A DNA stretch of 64,000 bases from Endothia cerciana (Eukaryota > Ascomycota > Sordariomycetes > Diaporthales > Cryphonectriaceae), in contig JALRMH010000001.1 in NCBI GenBank assembly GCA_026119935.1, positions 2,046,001 through 2,110,000 on the forward strand, read 5' to 3'. Shown one piece after another: positions 10,560-21,359 of this stretch. A program made the position numbers and the translations under genes. Within the stretch, counting starts at the first letter, position 1. Each line of letters starts with the position of its first letter. Under the pieces are notes generated by a model. That model ran no database searches, was not told the origin of the DNA, and worked only from the letters and a program-made list of their open reading frames with translations.

Positions 10560-12113
10560 CTAGACGTATTCGCGTCCTTGCTCCCATCGATGCTTGTCCT
10601 TGCCCGGTGCCTTTCTGTCAGCCTGCGAGCCCTGAGGCTTGTTCTCGATGTTCGGGCCACCGTCATCAGTCTCTTCGTCCTCGTACCATCCGGGTATCAA
10701 CTCATTGTCCGCCTCACCATCTTCCGTATTCTCCATCCCTCGCAGCACTCTCCTTGCCGCGTCCCTCCCAACAACAGGCAATTCCTCGATGCCCAGTCTC
10801 TTCGCCTTGTCCGGCAGCAGTTTCGGGTCGAGCAGTCCTGTCTGCACCAGCACGCTCGCTTGGTCCCAGTACACATGTTCACTGTAGAGCCTCCCACCTC
10901 GGACCGTCACAACGCTCACTACTAGAACCTCAACGCGCTTCCCTGTCGGCGGGACACCTGGCAGGATCCAGGGCATTTCTTGCGTGTGCTTGAAGCTGAG
11001 GTGGACCTCATCCACCAAGCGGTCGGCCCCGATGGTTCGGGAGATCAGATTCAGTCTCGTGGATGGCGGGTTCGAGCTGAGGAAGTAGCCGCTGTAGAAA
11101 CGCTCGAGCTCCGCGGCGCCCACACCGCCGGTGAGCGTGGGGAAGTACGTCACATGTGGTGTCTTATGCGTGGTGTAGCTAGACATCACGTTCTGGGTGT
11201 TCCGGGTGAAGAATTTGCCTACGGGCCAGTCTGTCAGTACCAACCATTCGGAAAGCTGACGTTGCGGGTTTGAAGAATTACCTTGGATGTTCTCATCGAG
11301 GATAAGCTCCATGTTGATAAACCGGTGAAACGCCTTCCTCGCCGCCGCAAGACTCCGGCTCCACGCCAACTCCGCACTGATTCTTTCGTACTCGTCGAGA
11401 TCATGTTCCGCAAAGCCGGCCTCTGCGCTGTAGGTATAGCTCGGATACGCCAGCTTGTTGATCCTGCCTGCACCAATGCCCGGGTCGATGTTCCGCTTCA
11501 CCACCCGCCTCTTCCCCTGGATGCCGATCATCTGGCTGTGCTTGACTACGCCGACCTCGTTGCCTACGAGATGGACAAGCACTTGAATACTAGAAGGGAA
11601 TTTGCCTTTCGGCTCTGGAATCCGGGTCGGATAGTAGGCTATAAGCAGCCCAAGCTTCATGCCCTCGTTGTTGTCCAGAATATGGTAGTGCTCGAGGCAG
11701 AACGAGGCCGCATCGCCATATGCTGGTCAGGCTCGTCAGTCTCACACTTTCTAGCACAGGGGCACAAAAGAGGGATCTCAGAAAAACTGACCGACGATCG
11801 CAAACGTCTCACACGGTCCGAGGTTCCTCTTCGCCAGCCTCTCCAGCTTCCTCACGTAGTCATCCCCACCATCGCCCATCGGCACGTACTCAGCCTGGAA
11901 ACCCTCATCCCGCCACTCCGCAAGGGTCAGGGCGTCGAAATCGTCGCTCTCGGCCGTCACATAGAGCCTCGGCGGGTTCCGAGGGAAGTCATCCGAGAGA
12001 AAGCTGGGATCGTTGTGGTTGGTGGTATGCTGCGAGAGGACGGCAGCGTTCTTCCCCTTTGTCCGCTCCGGAAGGACTCCGTTCACGTTGAATCCTGGCA
12101 CGTTGATCTCCAT
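10560..12113 (-). CDS. dienelactone-hydrolase-like protein with SnoaL-like C-terminal region
   Basis: Exons 12113-11792, 11722-11282 and 11230-10560 (introns of 69 and 51 nt, both phase 1) give 477 aa. The N-terminal half is an alpha/beta-hydrolase-like domain of the carboxymethylenebutenolidase (dienelactone hydrolase) family. It includes VLSQHTTNHNDPSF near the start and the strand-loop CETFAIVGAYGDAASF, where the nucleophile elbow should sit. No Cys or Ser is seen at the elbow (AYGDA), so hydrolase activity is doubtful. The second half contains HVTYFPTLTGGVGAAELERFY and the SnoaL/NTF2-like signature LISRTIGADRLVDEVHLSFKH. From memory this architecture recurs as a conserved, uncharacterised fungal protein. 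The 51-nt intron is a multiple of three, so read-through would not break the frame; phase and family continuity (ENIQ joined to DWPVGKF) favour splicing. Confidence 0.75.
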
Positions 12114-13399
12114 GGCTTGCAGCGAACTTGAGAATTCGCGTTTTCAACACCTCAGGCTCACCTCGTTCATAAATTCCCCGCACGGGCGGTTTTTGTTTTG
12201 TATCATCACCTTCTTTTCGTAGCAAGGAAAACAGGTTATGGGGGCGTCGTCGTGGATGACGTCACATGGCTGACATCTATACGGCTTCAGGCACTGTTTG
12301 TTGCACAGAATTGAGTACTGCACTCTGATAGGCATGGAGATGGTTTGATTACCAGATAAGTTACTTCAAGAGGCACAGTGAGGAATCCACCAAGATCAAG
12401 GTGTAAGAATCGAAACTTGGTTGATTCGTTCCCATCCTGGCTGCCACCCCCACCCCGGGGGCCAACAGCTGAATATACAACCCCTGGCACTGGGCCAGCT
12501 CGCAGACTTGCTGGCAGTATCTAGTAGATTCACCTACAGATAAGAGAGCCCAAATCGTATCCCGCTCAGGTGCTCATGTGGACAAGGCTGTCACTTGCCG
12601 AATTGGGACTGTTAATTACCTAGCCTGACCCACCCGGACTGGGAGAATCGTGACATAAGAGTAGACACACCACAATTCAACGAGGTGTCAATCTGTACTT
12701 GGGTCACAAAAAAAGCAAGTTTAAAGTTTAAAGTTAATGACACCAAATAGACTTGATCTTGGTATGCTCAAGACGCAACTTAGAAGCTGGCCCCCTACCT
12801 GCCGGTGTGCTAAGGCCCCAGACATGCATCACATTGCCTTTCATACCCAACATTCAATCGACCATCATAAAACACAAATCGCTGATGAAATCGGGTGTTT
12901 CATGAATTTTCCCACTTGCAAGTTCCTCACAGGCGACGTCTCATTGGGTGATGTCAACACCTCGCCGCTTGGCAGCCTTCGCGCCCAGCCCCACAATCCC
13001 GATACAGGCCAAGAGGCTGAATGAGACGCTGGAGGGCTGTCGAGCGAGGGGCCCACGACCGCCCGTAGTCAATCTCATCGTGACCACTGCACAGAAAATC
13101 AGTAGCAGCCGCACCTCACACAGCACTGATGAAAAATGTGAGTGTATACCCCGCCAAGGAGCTTCTCAATGCTCTCAGGCAGCCGTACAGGCACATTCCT
13201 GGCGTGGCTGTTTGGGTTTGTCTCGGTAGCGGACAATGGCAGGTTCAACTCTGTGCCTGTCACGGAGGCACCAACTACCTGACCCTCGAACGAGTGCCAC
13301 GTCTCGCCATTCTGATCATTACCTCACGTGCAGCACGTGCAGGAGATATGGAGGGTCACTCGAGGCAATGCTACCACGCAGACAGAAGTTTATGTAGGA
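12114..13399. other. intergenic, no supported gene
   Basis: A minus-strand frame at 12941-13126 contains a short hydrophobic stretch followed by a basic tail, which could be a tiny tail-anchored protein. Nothing else supports it. The rest shows no coding character. Confidence 0.4.
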
Positions 13400-14597
13400 T
13401 TACTCGTCTACTTGACTATCCCTGACCTCTACGATCTCATGGCATAGCTTCAAGAAACGCTCTCTATATTCCTCTGGCGTAGTAGTGATACTCATGGGCC
13501 CATGGTGGTGGATTAGGGTGTTGTATGTATTGATCAGAAACGTCATGAGGCGTGGTTGAATTTTATGCTTCGCCCAGAAGAAGTCGAGTATGGCCGCGCG
13601 GTACAGGAACTTCCCATCGACACTCGGGATGCCGGTTCGCCATGACGGCGGTCCTGGTGGCACAGCAGGTGGCTCGCGAGGAACCACATCCTCACCCGAT
13701 GGTGACGGTGATGTCGACGAGGACGGGTCGCTGATTTCTTGAGCAGGCGCGTTCGGCTGGATCCGGACCAGAAAAAGAGAGTAGTCGACAGCATTGTAGT
13801 GTGACAGCATCCGTGTATCCTCCTCTAAGCACCGCCAGAACTCGTCGGCCTGCTCCTTGCTCAGAAGGATCTTGTCGTTAAACTCATCCGCCAGCTGACT
13901 CTTTGTGGCCTCGCTTGTGAGCCTCCCTTCGGCAATGTCCCGCTCCGGATAGAAATAGCTTGTGGGTTTGAGATCCCACTCTTCCCATTCCGGCCTGCCT
14001 GCCTTCTTGGCCTCGTCGTTGCCGTACATAATATTGTCCATGACTATATGGTGACTTGGGGCCATGCCCAGTTGATGCCCAAGAGCCAGTCCGGAGCTAG
14101 CGAGAAAGTCATAGATGCGGACAATGAGGGATTTGGGATGGGTGGCGACATGTGTAGCATAGGTGTCCAGCAGGTCGTCGCGAAAGAAGGTGTGCTCATG
14201 GTGCCGCGAGACGGATTTTACGAGGAACTTTTGATCAGCGGTGGAGAAAAATGTCTGACACAGGAGCCGTTAGTTGCCGATAGGGACAGCAGTAGATGGT
14301 ACTGATACTCACTGATCCAGAGAAGCCCATGTCTCCCATGGGCATCAGGACGTCTTCGGGCTTGCCTCCCTCCGTCGGCCTGAAAGAAGACTCGTACTCA
14401 TCCTCCTCGATATGCCAGTGTTTTTCACGAAGGTCTTGAAATACCTGGGGCCTATGCTTGTGAAGAGGCAGTTGATAAATTGAGAAGATGGTGGAAATGA
14501 GCGTGAGGATGAAGGCGACGGGTGACCGCGAGCGTTTCTTGGCGCCGTTGATGATGGTCAGCACGATAGAACATGCAATTGCTTCGAGTCGACCCAT
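13400..14597 (-). CDS. phosphatidylinositol-phosphate kinase family protein, compact
   Basis: Exons 14597-14313 and 14254-13400 with a 58-nt intron (GTGAGT...TGTCAG, phase 0) give 379 aa. It belongs to the PIPK fold that phosphorylates phosphoinositides. Motifs in order: a short hydrophobic N-terminal segment; the nucleotide-binding loop GFSGSTFFSTADQKFLVKS with the presumed catalytic Lys; HHIVMDNIMYG, matching the MDN motif; DLKPTSYFYPERD, where classic PIPKs read DLKGS; VDYSLFLVRI, matching IDYSLL; AILDFFWAKHK with the metal-binding Asp; and ITTTPEEYRERFLKL at the C-terminus. Full-length fungal Mss4/Fab1 enzymes are much larger, so this is a stand-alone kinase domain of the short PIPK-like type. 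The changed DLKP stretch means substrate choice, and possibly activity, may differ. Confidence 0.85.
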
Positions 14598-15452
14598 CCT
14601 GGCAGATGATCACCACAGCTTGTCAGTGATCAGTGTGTCTCATAACACACGGGCACGTTGCCGTAGAGTAGCAGTTTGGCATTGTTGACGGTGCTTTCCT
14701 TCACGGATCCAGTTCATGCTCTCAACAGCACGCGAGGCAGTGACGTCAGGGAGGCCGGAGCACTTTCTCCGCAGGTGGCCCAAGCTCCAGTGCAGGGCTT
14801 TCGTCCAGTGCCTGCCTTGTGGGACCTCACAAGGCTGCACATCTTATTTGGACGTCTCCACCTCAAAAGAGGACAATGCCAGCTCGTAAGCCCGTTTTAA
14901 AAGAGCTAATGTTGCTCACTTCTCTTGACTTGAATAGTCTACATTCTAAATAACTTCCACTTCTCTCAAACAAGACCAGCGTTTAGCGACGAAACGGTAA
15001 TCTTCATCCTGTTGCAGGGCACTATTGCGAACTCTCCTGCTCGTCGTCTCGAGCCAGCCTTGAGCCTCGCGTGCCAAGCAGATATGCCTACCCAGATACT
15101 CAGTGTTGCATCTGCAAGCTTGGTTGAGATTACCTTCTCACCTCGGTGCCGACTTCCCTGAGGACCTTGCGATCGAAATTGTGCCGTTGCGGCGTTGTCA
15201 TCCGGGTTCGATAAACCTAGAGGACTTGCTTCGTACGACCTGCCAACTCAGGTCCTTGGGCACCAGGGACACATACATATCTTCAGGTCCAACCAAAACC
15301 CCGCCAAGGACCTCCGATCCGTCGACCGGACTTTCATCGCGAGCCCATGCTGCTATGCTGCTGACTTGCCACGGCTTGAGTAGTTCGATGCTGTGCAGCG
15401 GCGGCCTGCTACTAAGACCCTACGCCCCGACGGCGAACTGCTCATATCGCAG
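14598..15452. other. intergenic
   Basis: Promoter side of the PIPK-like gene and 3' side of the next minus-strand gene. No independent gene recognised; the + frame that begins at 15103 is antisense to the neighbouring gene for half its length. Confidence 0.4.
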
Positions 15453-16583
15453 TCACAAGATTTCCCCCCCACCTCTCACGGATATAGGCGATACTCTTCG
15501 AAGTCGCCACTGGCCTTCATGCCCTTGGTCCAGCTTGGCCTTTTGGACCGTCTCGAAGTTAAATCCGGACACCGTCCTCAGCATTCGCTTCGAGGCGTTG
15601 CTTGAGGGGTTCTGGTCGACTGACATACGAAGAGCTTCGAAGGCGGCTGCCATGGTGGGACTCATAATGTGTGGAATGCCGACATTGACGTCCCCAAGTT
15701 CCTCGTTTCCAATCCTGCTGTCCTGCATAGGTGAGATCATGTCTGGATCTCTGCCGCCAAAAGTCCGAACCGCCTCATTCTTCGAGGTGCCGATATGCAC
15801 GACATTGACCATTCCAGTGAAAACCACTTGGCCAATATAGGCTTGAGCAATATAGTTGCTTGACGAGCGCGAGGTTATTGAGGAAGAACGGCCTCTGGCG
15901 CGGACTCCATCCTCTACCTCTGTATGATGATCAAAGTCGTCTTCGGAATCTCTATGGCTGCATTGTCCCCAACAACTCTCGCCTTCTTCTGCACAGTCAT
16001 GGCAGTCATCTGCATATCCATATATCTCCGAAACAGCATCGTTGACTTCATCTATACTTGCATCTGAGTCAAAATGCGACATCAGATTTCCCAAGTATTC
16101 GTTGTGCCAGTCCGAAAATGGCTTTCTGCCTTCTTTGTGTTCTATCTGGCGCGACATTGCCTCCTTGGGGCCTTCTGTAAGCAGTATCTGCACTTGATTC
16201 TCTTGAGGCCGGAGGAGGTCCATTTCGAGGGGCGGCACCTGTAGAGAGCCTACACCGACTAATTGAGAGCTTGCGAACCATCTCCCCTCCTCCTCGAGCA
16301 GCGTTCTCTCTGCTGCCGGCGTGTCTGGCTTGGCTTGCTTATGACTTTGGTCGAAGGCGGGATGACGAAGGTGGCTGACCGGGGGTCGTCGCTGGAGGAC
16401 ATGCCTGGGACGCTCGGCATGAGATACGAAGGGTCTGTGGCCCGCGTCTGCGCAACGAATTCGCCTGATTCGCCGTTTGCGCGCGCTCTTCTTGCGGGCG
16501 AGATTGCTGTGTTCTTTGTCGGGGCAGAGCTGGAGTACGTGGAGGAGACTGCGACAGCCCTGTGTCAGGGCTGATGGGGCCAT
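15453..16583 (-). CDS. hypothetical acidic protein, 5' structure uncertain
   Basis: Open frame of 376 aa with no family I recognise. The region from about residue 115 onward looks genuinely coding: an acidic stretch (SHFDSDASIDEVNDAVSEI, then DDCHDCAEEGESC with several cysteines), a Ser/Arg patch (SSSITSRSSSN), and a C-terminal part that includes NYIAQAYIGQVVFTGMVNVV. The first about 110 residues are Arg-rich and low in structure. In that region a second minus-strand frame reads as typical fungal Ser/Pro-rich disordered sequence, so the true start may lie in another frame joined by an intron. The stop follows a run of seven G on the coding strand; another frame stays open for about 40 codons there, so the 3' end is also open to revision. 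Confidence 0.5.
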   Translation of the reverse strand: MAPSALTQGCRSLLHVLQLCPDKEHSNLARKKSARKRRIRRIRCADAGHRPFVSHAERPRHVLQRRPPVSHLRHPAFDQSHKQAKPDTPAAERTLLEEEGRWFASSQLVGVGSLQVPPLEMDLLRPQENQVQILLTEGPKEAMSRQIEHKEGRKPFSDWHNEYLGNLMSHFDSDASIDEVNDAVSEIYGYADDCHDCAEEGESCWGQCSHRDSEDDFDHHTEVEDGVRARGRSSSITSRSSSNYIAQAYIGQVVFTGMVNVVHIGTSKNEAVRTFGGRDPDMISPMQDSRIGNEELGDVNVGIPHIMSPTMAAAFEALRMSVDQNPSSNASKRMLRTVSGFNFETVQKAKLDQGHEGQWRLRRVSPISVRGGGEIL

Positions 16584-18289
16584 ATTGTCAAGGCTTGATG
16601 TTGTGTCGAGGGGGAGACAGCGTTGAGCCAGTAGGCCCTTGAGGGTCTAGCGTGAATGGTATCGACGAGATGAAATCCAAATCAGCTGCAAGCTGGCGAA
16701 AATTTGATCATAACTGGGTCATCGATCTTTTGTCGAGAGCGCAGTTAGATACAAATGATGACACTCGTCGTAGGTCGGAGCGATTAGCATACTCCTGCGG
16801 TACGGGTAGGTCCTCGGAGGTCGCTGTTGACTGGCGTAATGCAGTAGGAATTTCCAGGATATATTGACGGAAACGGTGAGATCCTGCAAATAGACTGCAC
16901 GGTTAAGGGTTGGACTGATTGTGAAGTGGCTGTGGTGGAGTTGTGAATTGAAATGTGCCGTCCTCCGCAAGGGATGAATGCATTTAGGGCTCCGACTGGC
17001 CTGACAACAACCCATCTAAGTTACAGGTCTAAGTCCTATGTACCAGCTAGTGACATCAACCGGGAAATCAACTTATCCCCGGGTCGCTCGAAAAATGTAC
17101 ATCATGAAACAACACGTAACGCTGTGCAAGGCACCTGGTAGACCTTTTATCAGCATCTGCAGGCCCTATTATCGAGGCATGTTAAGTCCTTGTCAAACTT
17201 GGAAACGCCATAAAGTCTCACAATCAAGTAGGAGTCCGAAATAACCACTGACACAGTTCCTGATGTTGCAACTCATATCGAACAGCGAGGCTTGGAAACA
17301 GAAGGAGAAAAGAAGTGATACATGACAGGACTAACTTTGTGGTCGATAGAAACCGCGAAAGTGCTCACGAGCTTGTGGCCTCCGACGAGTCCAAGTTCAC
17401 CTGGGTGGCTTCTACAGGGGATCCTATATCGACACTAATGGTTCTGAGGGGTTTTATTAGCCCAAGATAGGGCCGAGCGGTGCACAAGCTAATTACAGAG
17501 CTGTGGATATACTCAATATTACATAGGCTAAACAACTAAGTGGAAGGCTGGTGGTGAGTTGGTGAGGGGGTTACCAACGGTTATCTGGAACTGGGATGAT
17601 CCAGATTAGCCTTCTTCTACGGCAAAGTAAATGACAGATCGGTAATCAAGCAAACCAAACTCGAAGATAACTTGTATGTGCACAATAGGAAAGCGAGGCA
17701 AATGGATGAACACTTCACGAAGGGCTGGAGGGCTGGTCGGCAGGCATCCTTCGAGCGTGTTGCTGCCTATTTGGATGCAGCACTTACACGGACTATTGAA
17801 CGAGGGCAGGTAGAATCGGTATAGGCATGTCAAATCTAACAAGCATCTTTCGAATACCTGTCAGTCTCGGATAGAGACCACACACCCAACGGCCACTAAG
17901 GTTATTCCTCCGGTATTCAGGCGTTGCGCAGAGCACTCTAGGTTCGTCGAAAATGGCTTGGTTATCTTAAGGAGCAGAGACCAAATCATGGATCTCATGT
18001 CAGAAGATATTTTGCGTCTGCTGTAAAGGTTGATATCCCCACGTCCAGAGAGAGGAACTGAGAGCGAGACAACCCACGGGGGTCCAGATTTAAAAGAAAT
18101 TAGCGAAGCGCCCATCATGACTACTTGCCCGGTCTCCTTGAACCAGGAACCAGAGACTGTAGCTCAGTGCGGTATTCATGCCCTCCCTCAACACCTCGCT
18201 CTTGAATTCCAAATTATGCCGAAACTAGAAACAAAACCCATATTACAGCTAGGGCACCCAAAGTCCCAGATCAGCATCGCAAGGCGTCA
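16584..18289. other. intergenic, no gene recognised
   Basis: About 1.7 kb of AT-richer spacer. Only short unsupported frames occur, with no RNA-gene signature and no repeats that I could see. Confidence 0.45.
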
Positions 18290-19605
18290 TCACACCGCCC
18301 TCGCCGGGCTCGCCCTCGACGCGTCCCAGTGGAACTCCGGCTTCACACCGCCCCACCTCGGGTCCTGCTTGACCTGGTACCTGATCGGGCCCAGGTACAG
18401 GTGGTCGTGCTTTTGCGCCTTGGTCTCCCCCTCGGGCGCCTCCACGCCGTGCAGGAGCTTCAGGTCGTAGTTGCTCGGCGAGGGAGGCGGCGTCGCCTGC
18501 CGCCTCGCCCAGGCGCCGCGTGGGAGGAGCACCGTGGTGCCCTGCTTGCCCTCGATCCTGGTCGGCTCCGAGGGGAGCCTGAAGATGCGGCGGACCATGG
18601 GCCAGAGGACCGGCACGCACGCGCAGATGAAAATGCTGCCCGGCTCGGCGATCGTCCAGATGAGGTTGTTCGTCTGCCAGGTCTGGTCCGAGTCGGAAGT
18701 GAGCACAAACATGTAGTACGCTCGGATGATGGAAGCGACACAGCCACTGCGTAATTTGGGTCAGCAACATTAAACTAAAAACAAATAAAAAATGGAAGAG
18801 AAAGGCTAAAGGGTAAAAGCCCCAGAGAAACAATATAGTAACAATCCTCTTGGGCGACTTACAAAGACCCAACCAAGAACACCACCGTGAGCGCTACCTT
18901 CTGCACCCGCGAGACCTTCTGTAACCCCCAGATCATTGGCGTCGGCAGTGCCAACAGTACGACATCGTGCAGGACGTTGGGAAGCGGTATGAACCGGTAC
19001 GTCGCGAGCTGGTCGATGCACACGCCGTGCAGTGTCTTATTCCACTGGTAAGCCACGGGCGTGCACTGGACGATGGCCACGATCGTCTCGCTGATGGCCC
19101 ACAGCCACACGTATATAATCATGCCCCACGTGAAAGTACGGAAGAGGCGCTGCACACCGAATATGCGGCGGTACAGAAGTAGTATCGAGGTCTTCATGAT
19201 GGCGATGGCCATGCTGTAGAGGATTTCCATCGCGAAGAGCGTCTGGGCGAATTTGACGAGCGCTGTGGGCTCGTTCAGGAGGACCCAGGCCTCGTGTCGA
19301 CCGGCATCACCTAGCGAGGCACCTTGGGGGCTGCATGTGAGCAGGGTGAAAGGGTGAGGTTAGATCACGTCTGTTGACTCACATAATATTAGGTCGATGC
19401 ACAATCCCATCATGAGTACGTATGACGGTATCATCAACCAGTCCTCCAAAAAGATTGCACTATCCGCAACGTGATGTGCCATGAAACGCAGGAAGAAGAC
19501 TATCGTGCCGAGGACGATGAAAAGAACCGAGATGGCTATGATCCCGCTGCCCCTATTGGCGTCAAGCGCGCCCTCGAAGGCTAGTGCCTCATTGCTGGAA
19601 ATCAT
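18290..19605 (-). CDS. Fung_rhodopsin (SAT4-type) integral membrane protein
   Basis: Exons 19605-19383, 19322-18863 and 18746-18290 (introns of 60 and 116 nt) give 379 aa. The family has seven predicted membrane helices and is expanded in filamentous fungi; most members have no assigned function, and a few act in sensing or in metabolite clusters. Visible are N-terminal helix IIAISVLFIVLGTIVFFLRF, the loop motif GDAGRHEAWV, the hallmark KTSILLLYRRIFGV, the conserved Cys and Trp in CTPVAYQWNKTLHGVCID, a helix in VLHDVVLLALPTPMIWGL, and FLVGSFGCVASIIRAYYM spanning the second splice join. The C-terminal tail is basic and Pro-rich. For the first intron the acceptor used is CAAG at 19323; the CAG just before it would break the frame. 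Confidence 0.85.
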
Positions 19606-21359
19606 GAATGCCTTTTGAGGCTCAGAAACAAGTACTGAGTCCGGATCCTTCTGCTAGAACGGCTTTGAAAGAACAGAACGGGCCGAGAACTCCACGCAGT
19701 GAAGCGGAGAGGTGGGAGAGAAAAGTGACTGAGCACGAGTGAGTTGCAGATGTATGGCACCTATAGCTGATCAACTACGTACATGGCACCCTACCAAATG
19801 ACTCGACCACCTCAGCCCCGAACGAGCGGAATGGCATGAACACTGGGATGAAGGAGATGCACCGGCGTCAGGACGCTTTTGGCTTTGTGGGGCTGGAATC
19901 ATTCTTACTCGGATCCCAGGTCCATCCCCCTTAGCACCAAGCACAAACGTACAGGTAATCTGGGGAGCGTCTATACCGTTGTATCAGTAGCCGCCATCGT
20001 CCGGGAAATTCAGCTGCGCTGCGTTGCGGCTTACCTGCATCTCGCTTCGGATACCTGATCCAGGGCGTCGCAGACAAACCTTGTAATCAAAAGGGATAAG
20101 CGTAGGATCACTGAGCACTGCTTTCCCAACAAAACAAAGTGCTCTTCCTGGACCTGCAGGAGACTCCTCGTGTATGCATATCTTGCGAGCGGCGGAATCA
20201 CGACCCCGCCCTCAGCTTTGAGCCTCAAAAGAATTGCGATTGCATCATGTGCTTAGAAGTAGATGTCATTGTCAAGGTTCCCATGGTGATTTTGGGTTCA
20301 ATCAACCAGCTCTGCGGGACCTGCTGAGAAGACTACTGGAAAACTTTCTTGATGTCCCGGTCTCCCTATCTCATTAGGACCGTCTTAGCAAATAAGGGCA
20401 ACAACACGAGAATGAAACCCGGAGGATGGATGGCTCAAACACACATGGCATGGGTGGTAGGGTGGCGCACCAAAAGCCCCCCCCCCTGGAGCTGAAAACA
20501 TCCCCTGTTGCCAGAGTGCGATCCCACGTGGGTGGAGGCTTTGTGAGGGGTGGAACGGTGAGCGTTTAGCAACCGCAGACAGATTATTCACGGAAGAAGC
20601 TGCCTGGAGTCACGCGGAATGCATACCGCTCTCGAGAGCTTCTGAGGCGATTCCTTCTCCACAGGTCCGACAACTTCATGCAAATTCAGGACAGCCTGTG
20701 GCCTGGGCCCTAGGCAGTCAAGGCTGTTAACCGCAGTTGTACTCACGGACACTGGGAGTCTTCTGCGCGGCTCTAGTAGAGGCAGGGCGTTCCCAACTGC
20801 ATAAATCCATCGAACAGGCTTCGTGGGAGAATCCTTCATGTTTCGCAGGGCCTAGTCGACATCGCTCTCAAACCGAGAGGCTTGTTCAGACTCCAATATC
20901 TCGATAGAGGTGAACTTAGAAGTTTGGGATCTCTGTTGAAAGCAATCAAACGGTGGTAGGAACATGAGCAATCCCTGCATGCAAGAGACGGTATTGTCGA
21001 AGATCTTGTAATGATGCGGCCAGCCAAGTCGCGATCTTTGTGGATGCAGCCCTTTCATTATTTGCTAGGGTGGCGTTCGAAGTGGGATATAAATACAGCA
21101 TCAACCGGGATGTCCCGATAGTGCAGCCAGGCTGTACATACGGGAATACACAACGCGTAATCCGGAACGTTGTGGTGAACAGCCGAGATGAATGCAGGCT
21201 TGACGTACTAGCCGCTGCACCGCCCCAAAAGCCCAGATAGAAGGTGATATACATCAATGGTGAGCCATCGCTTGTCCAGTCCCCTATTCGCGCAATATTC
21301 AATGTGTAAGGTAAGTTCGCGGTGTAAAGATGGCCCAGTGGTACTCGTCTGTTCGATTC
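19606..21359. other. intergenic with a C tract
   Basis: No gene recognised over 1.75 kb. A run of 10 C sits at 20477-20486. Minus frames between 20385 and 21302 lack domains and overlap one another in all three frames, as expected by chance. Confidence 0.45.

Noticed and set aside
10397..11273. Long + strand frames
   Set aside because: Antisense to the dienelactone-hydrolase-like gene, with no start context or domain.
15103..15840. 245-codon + strand frame
   Set aside because: It overlaps antisense to the minus-strand hypothetical gene, has no domain, and its composition (Ser/Pro/Leu/Cys-rich) is typical of a shadow frame.
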